DNA of 64,000 nt from Paenibacillus sp. SZ31 (GTDB lineage Bacteria; Bacillota; Bacilli; Paenibacillales; Paenibacillaceae): contig NZ_JABBEA010000006.1 in the NCBI RefSeq assembly GCF_012912005.1, forward strand, positions 186,001 to 250,000, given 5' to 3'. Made by a program: the position numbers and the translations under genes. Shown here piece by piece: positions 61,683-64,000 of the stretch (the stretch's first letter is position 1; each line of letters opens with the position of its first letter). The notes under the pieces are model-generated. The model did no database searches, was not told the DNA's origin, and was given only the letters and a program-made list of their open reading frames with translations.

Positions 61683-62405
61683 ATGGGCACATTGGATTTC
61701 AACGTACTGATGCGACACTCGGATCGTTTCCTGGAAGGTTTCCTGAACACCATTCAAGTGAGCATTATGGCTCTGATCGGTAGTTTTATCCTTGGCGCAA
61801 TCCTGGCCATCTTTCGGATATCCCCTGTGAAACCACTGAACTGGATCGGTACGGCTTTTGTGGAATTTATCCGGAACATCCCGCTGCTGTTGGTTGTATT
61901 TTTCTTCTATCTCGGACTGCCTGCACTTGGCATTTCGCTGGATGGATTTGTCTCCGGTACTTTGGGTCTGACCATCTATACCGCCGCTTTCATTGCCGAA
62001 GCGATCCGAGCGGGCATTCAGACTGTACCGCGTGGACAGCTGGAAGCAGCAAGATCCTCAGGCTTGTCCTATGTACAGGCCATGAACCTGATCATTCTGC
62101 CCCAGGCCATCAAGATTGTCTTGCCGTCCATTGGTAACCAATTCATCAACCTGGTCAAAAACTCATCTATTCTTGCCGTCGTCGCTGGCATGGATCTCAT
62201 GTATTTTGCCGACCTCGTTAACTCGGATACGTTCCAGCCGCTAAGTGTGTACACCATTGTTGCCCTGTTCTATCTGGTCCTGACACTACCACTCAGCTTC
62301 CTGGTGCATTATATGGAGCGCAGGTTCGGTCAGAGCGATGCAGAGGCGCGTAGCACCAAGGGCAAACCAAAGAAAAACAAACCGGCAGGTCAGGTCACCA
62401 TGTAA
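61683..62405 (+). CDS. glnM: Glutamine ABC transporter permease
   Basis: 240-aa membrane subunit of the HisMQ type with about five helices. FLEGFLNTIQVSIMALIGSFILG near 14-36, and FVEFIRNIPLLLVVFFFYLGLP near 60-82. The EAA loop is QLEAARSSGLSYVQAMNLIILPQA near 120-142. ATG 61683 has GGAGGG 9 nt before. The C-terminus is Lys-rich (KGKPKKNKPAG). Acts with GlnP as a heterodimer. Confidence 0.93.
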   Translation: MGTLDFNVLMRHSDRFLEGFLNTIQVSIMALIGSFILGAILAIFRISPVKPLNWIGTAFVEFIRNIPLLLVVFFFYLGLPALGISLDGFVSGTLGLTIYTAAFIAEAIRAGIQTVPRGQLEAARSSGLSYVQAMNLIILPQAIKIVLPSIGNQFINLVKNSSILAVVAGMDLMYFADLVNSDTFQPLSVYTIVALFYLVLTLPLSFLVHYMERRFGQSDAEARSTKGKPKKNKPAGQVTM

Positions 62406-62489
62406 CAGATTGACCCTTTTCTCGGCACAGATTTTTTGGGAGATATATCTGATATTTCATTCCTGCACAGAGAAGGAGGCTGATGAAAT

Positions 62490-63140
62490 ATGGACTTTAG
62501 CGGGGCCTATGCCTGGCCCAACCTTCGTTTCCTGCTTCAAGGATTCCTGATTACCCTGCAGGTAGCAGGGCTATCTATTGTATTCAGCTTCGTGCTCGGC
62601 ACCGTGCTAGGAACGGTGCGGTTTACCCGTATCCCTATTCTATCTCAGATCGTGGCGGTGATCGTGGATACGATCCGGAATCTGCCGCTGCTGCTCATCA
62701 TTTTCTTCATCCACATCGTACTTCCACAACTCGGGATCAAAATGTCCGTCTTCTGGTCCACGGTCGTTGGACTGAGTCTGTTCGAAGGCGCGATGATCGC
62801 CGAGATCGTCCGTAGCGGTCTGAAGTCCGTTGAGCGTGGCCAGGTGGAAGCTGCCCGCTCCTCGGGCCTGAGCTACATGCAGACTCTCGGTGGTATTATC
62901 ATGCCACAGGCGCTACGCCGCATGTCCCCACCGATGGTCAGCCAGTTCATCTCACTCCTGAAGGATACATCACTGGCGATCATCATCTCCCTGCCGGAGC
63001 TGATGCACAACGTGCAGATCCTTGGCGGTCAAAGTTTCGATTACATCATCCCGGCCTTGCTGCTTGCAGCCGTATTGTATTTTGTCATCAACTACGCGCT
63101 GTCCATTGTCGCAAGACGACTTGAGGCACGAATGAATTGA
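62490..63140 (+). CDS. glnP: Glutamine ABC transporter permease
   Basis: 216-aa membrane subunit, paralogue of glnM. LRFLLQGFLITLQVAGLSIVFSFVLG (about 12-37), VDTIRNLPLLLIIFFIHIVLP (about 61-81) and the EAA loop VEAARSSGLSYMQTLGGIIMPQA (about 117-139) followed by ALRRMSPPMVSQFISLLKDTS. AAGGAGG lies 10 nt before ATG 62490. Last gene of the operon; a terminator follows. Confidence 0.93.
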   Translation: MDFSGAYAWPNLRFLLQGFLITLQVAGLSIVFSFVLGTVLGTVRFTRIPILSQIVAVIVDTIRNLPLLLIIFFIHIVLPQLGIKMSVFWSTVVGLSLFEGAMIAEIVRSGLKSVERGQVEAARSSGLSYMQTLGGIIMPQALRRMSPPMVSQFISLLKDTSLAIIISLPELMHNVQILGGQSFDYIIPALLLAAVLYFVINYALSIVARRLEARMN

Positions 63141-63147
63141 GACAGTC

Positions 63148-63200
63148 CAAAGACTCCAACCCCACTTCAACGTGGTTTTGGAGTCTTGTTTGTCTTTATT
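63148..63200 (+). terminator. Terminator of the gln operon
   Basis: AGACTCCAA / TTGGAGTCT with inner CCAC / GTGG, followed by TGTTTGTCTTTATT. Confidence 0.85.
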
Positions 63201-63269
63201 AGCTCTATTGGCTTTTAAGCTCAGAACCGAGCCTTTTTCCCATTTCAACTTTGCTCCGCATACTCTAAA

Positions 63270-63303
63270 TAAAAACAACCGACTGCATCATGCAATCGGT
63301 TGT
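63270..63303 (-). terminator. Terminator of the Spo0E-like gene
   Basis: ACAACCGATTGCAT / ATGCAGTCGGTTGT on the minus strand (one wobble) followed by TTTTTATT. The stem begins inside the last codons of the gene and the stop codon lies in the loop. Confidence 0.82.
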
Positions 63304-63476
63304 CTATTCATAAATCGGCTCTTATATTTAAAACGATTATACTCATTAATCAGTTCATCCAATAGCATGGATTGTTGAAGGACTTTGTTGTCTTGCATGC
63401 CATGATTCTCCGCCAAACGACTCAATTCATGCCTGTTCCGTTCGATTTTATCTGTGATCTGCACCGGTTCACCCAC
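63288..63476 (-). CDS. Spo0E-like aspartyl-phosphate phosphatase
   Basis: 62 aa from GTG 63476, 8 nt behind GAGGGGG; the longer frame upstream (ATG 63530) has no binding site. Spo0E-type helical hairpin: TDKIERNRHELSRLAENHGM, then DNKVLQQSMLLDELINEYNRFK. The family signature S-x-x-L-D is present as SMLLDELI, where Asp is the catalytic residue (the usual Q is M here). Members dephosphorylate Spo0A~P and delay sporulation. The M for Q change leaves some doubt about activity. Confidence 0.83.
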   Translation of the reverse strand: MGEPVQITDKIERNRHELSRLAENHGMQDNKVLQQSMLLDELINEYNRFKYKSRFMNRQPIA

Positions 63477-63785
63477 AGCATGCACCCCCTCTTTGTATAA
63501 CATTTTAGGATACATTGCCAAAAAATTCATATTTTATTCCTTTGCAGAATAAAATATTTATTTACATAGAGATACTTTCAACATCAAGCATTTTGCATAG
63601 AGACATGAAGTCTCCTCATCTATACAAGATGTGGGCAAAGAAATTTATAGCATGTCTACATATCGTATTCAAGAAAGCTATAATCAACTAACACCAAAGT
63701 GAACCATGGACATATTATCATTTTTGCCTCACGTATTTTGGTACCTTTCTCTCCAAAAAAGTTAATAACTTTATCAGAAAGTAAT
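63477..63785. other. AT-rich region without a gene
   Basis: No coding region, repeat or clear hairpin was seen; promoter of the Spo0E-like gene is expected here. Confidence 0.35.
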
Positions 63786-64000
63786 CTATTCATATAGATA
63801 ATTATCAGAACCGTTCTGGATACCAAAATAACGAAGATTGTAGCCCTCGCGATAACGAGAACTTAACGGACCAATGAAGCGGTCATTCTCAAACTCAATA
63901 TGACCTGTTAAATAGAGCAAAATCAGATATTCCTCAAAACGTTGATTACCCAGAATCACCTCGCTCTCTTCCACTCCATAAAATACGCTGATTTCAAGCA
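63786..64000 (-). CDS. C-terminal part of an unknown protein (5' end outside window)
   Basis: The frame is open from the window edge to the stop at 63786: about 70 codons. It reads LEISVFYGVEESEVILGNQ, then FEEYLILLYLTGHIEFEND, ending with SRYREGYNLRYFGIQNGSD and NYLYE. A GTG inside (63974) has no ribosome binding site, so the gene starts beyond the edge. No family recognised; hydrophilic with one hydrophobic strand (EYLILLYL). Confidence 0.55.
   Translation of the reverse strand, partial: LEISVFYGVEESEVILGNQRFEEYLILLYLTGHIEFENDRFIGPLSSRYREGYNLRYFGIQNGSDNYLYE

Overview
The window looks like a chromosomal segment of a Paenibacillus-type Firmicute. The sequence shows strong AGGAGG-type ribosome binding sites, many TTG/GTG starts, a T-box serS leader, a TPP riboswitch, CsoR and GlnR/TnrA-type operators, a Spo0E-like protein and many Firmicute DUF families. 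The genus assignment is inference. No rRNA, tRNA, CRISPR array, insertion sequence or prophage was seen.

Layout. 1-6.5 kb (minus): a chemoreceptor cut by the window edge, an EAL phosphodiesterase, a secreted nucleotide phosphatase with a LysM tail, and a PNPOx-like stress protein. 7-14.1 kb (minus): a NUDIX hydrolase, the 5-oxoprolinase genes pxpB-pxpC-pxpA and a train of small housekeeping or unknown proteins. 14.2-19.4 kb: a secreted Ig-like protein, a two-gene nucleotidyltransferase cassette, T-box-controlled serS and an MFS transporter. 20.9-24.7 kb: a TPP-riboswitch operon for import of a thiamine pyrimidine precursor (thiY, a thiamine-binding protein, thiX, thiZ). 24.8-28.4 kb: TatD-like hydrolase, nitroreductase with TetR regulator, ABC-2 type membrane protein. 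28.7-32.2 kb: copper homeostasis (copA, copZ, csoR) with two 17-bp CsoR operators. 34.9-41 kb: a nucleoside ABC importer (nupNOPQ type) in line with a YuiH-like molybdoprotein and a uridine-phosphorylase-like enzyme. 41.3-48 kb: a secreted protein, DUF5317 protein, a GGDEF/HD-GYP protein and a two-component system. 48.2-51.1 kb: CopC-CopD fusion and YcnI (copper). 51.3-53.4 kb: a three-gene module of lipoprotein, lipase and WXG100 protein. 53.6-57.7 kb: DUF445, aldo/keto reductase, cupin, AraC regulator. 57.9-63.1 kb: cytoplasmic GH28 pectinase and a glnQHMP amino-acid importer with two perfect GlnR/TnrA sites. The end holds a Spo0E-like gene and a gene cut by the edge.

Most unusual items: (1) the lipoprotein / lipase / WXG100 module at 51343-53384, in which the lipase carries its WXG-like helical region at the C-terminus, resembling type VII secreted lipase toxins of 'reverse' architecture; (2) a roughly 170-bp, strongly foldable dispersed repeat present at least four times, always just upstream of a gene and in that gene's orientation; (3) a second dispersed repeat with paired TAACGAA heptamers; (4) a low-GC nucleotidyltransferase plus small-protein pair resembling a toxin-antitoxin cassette.
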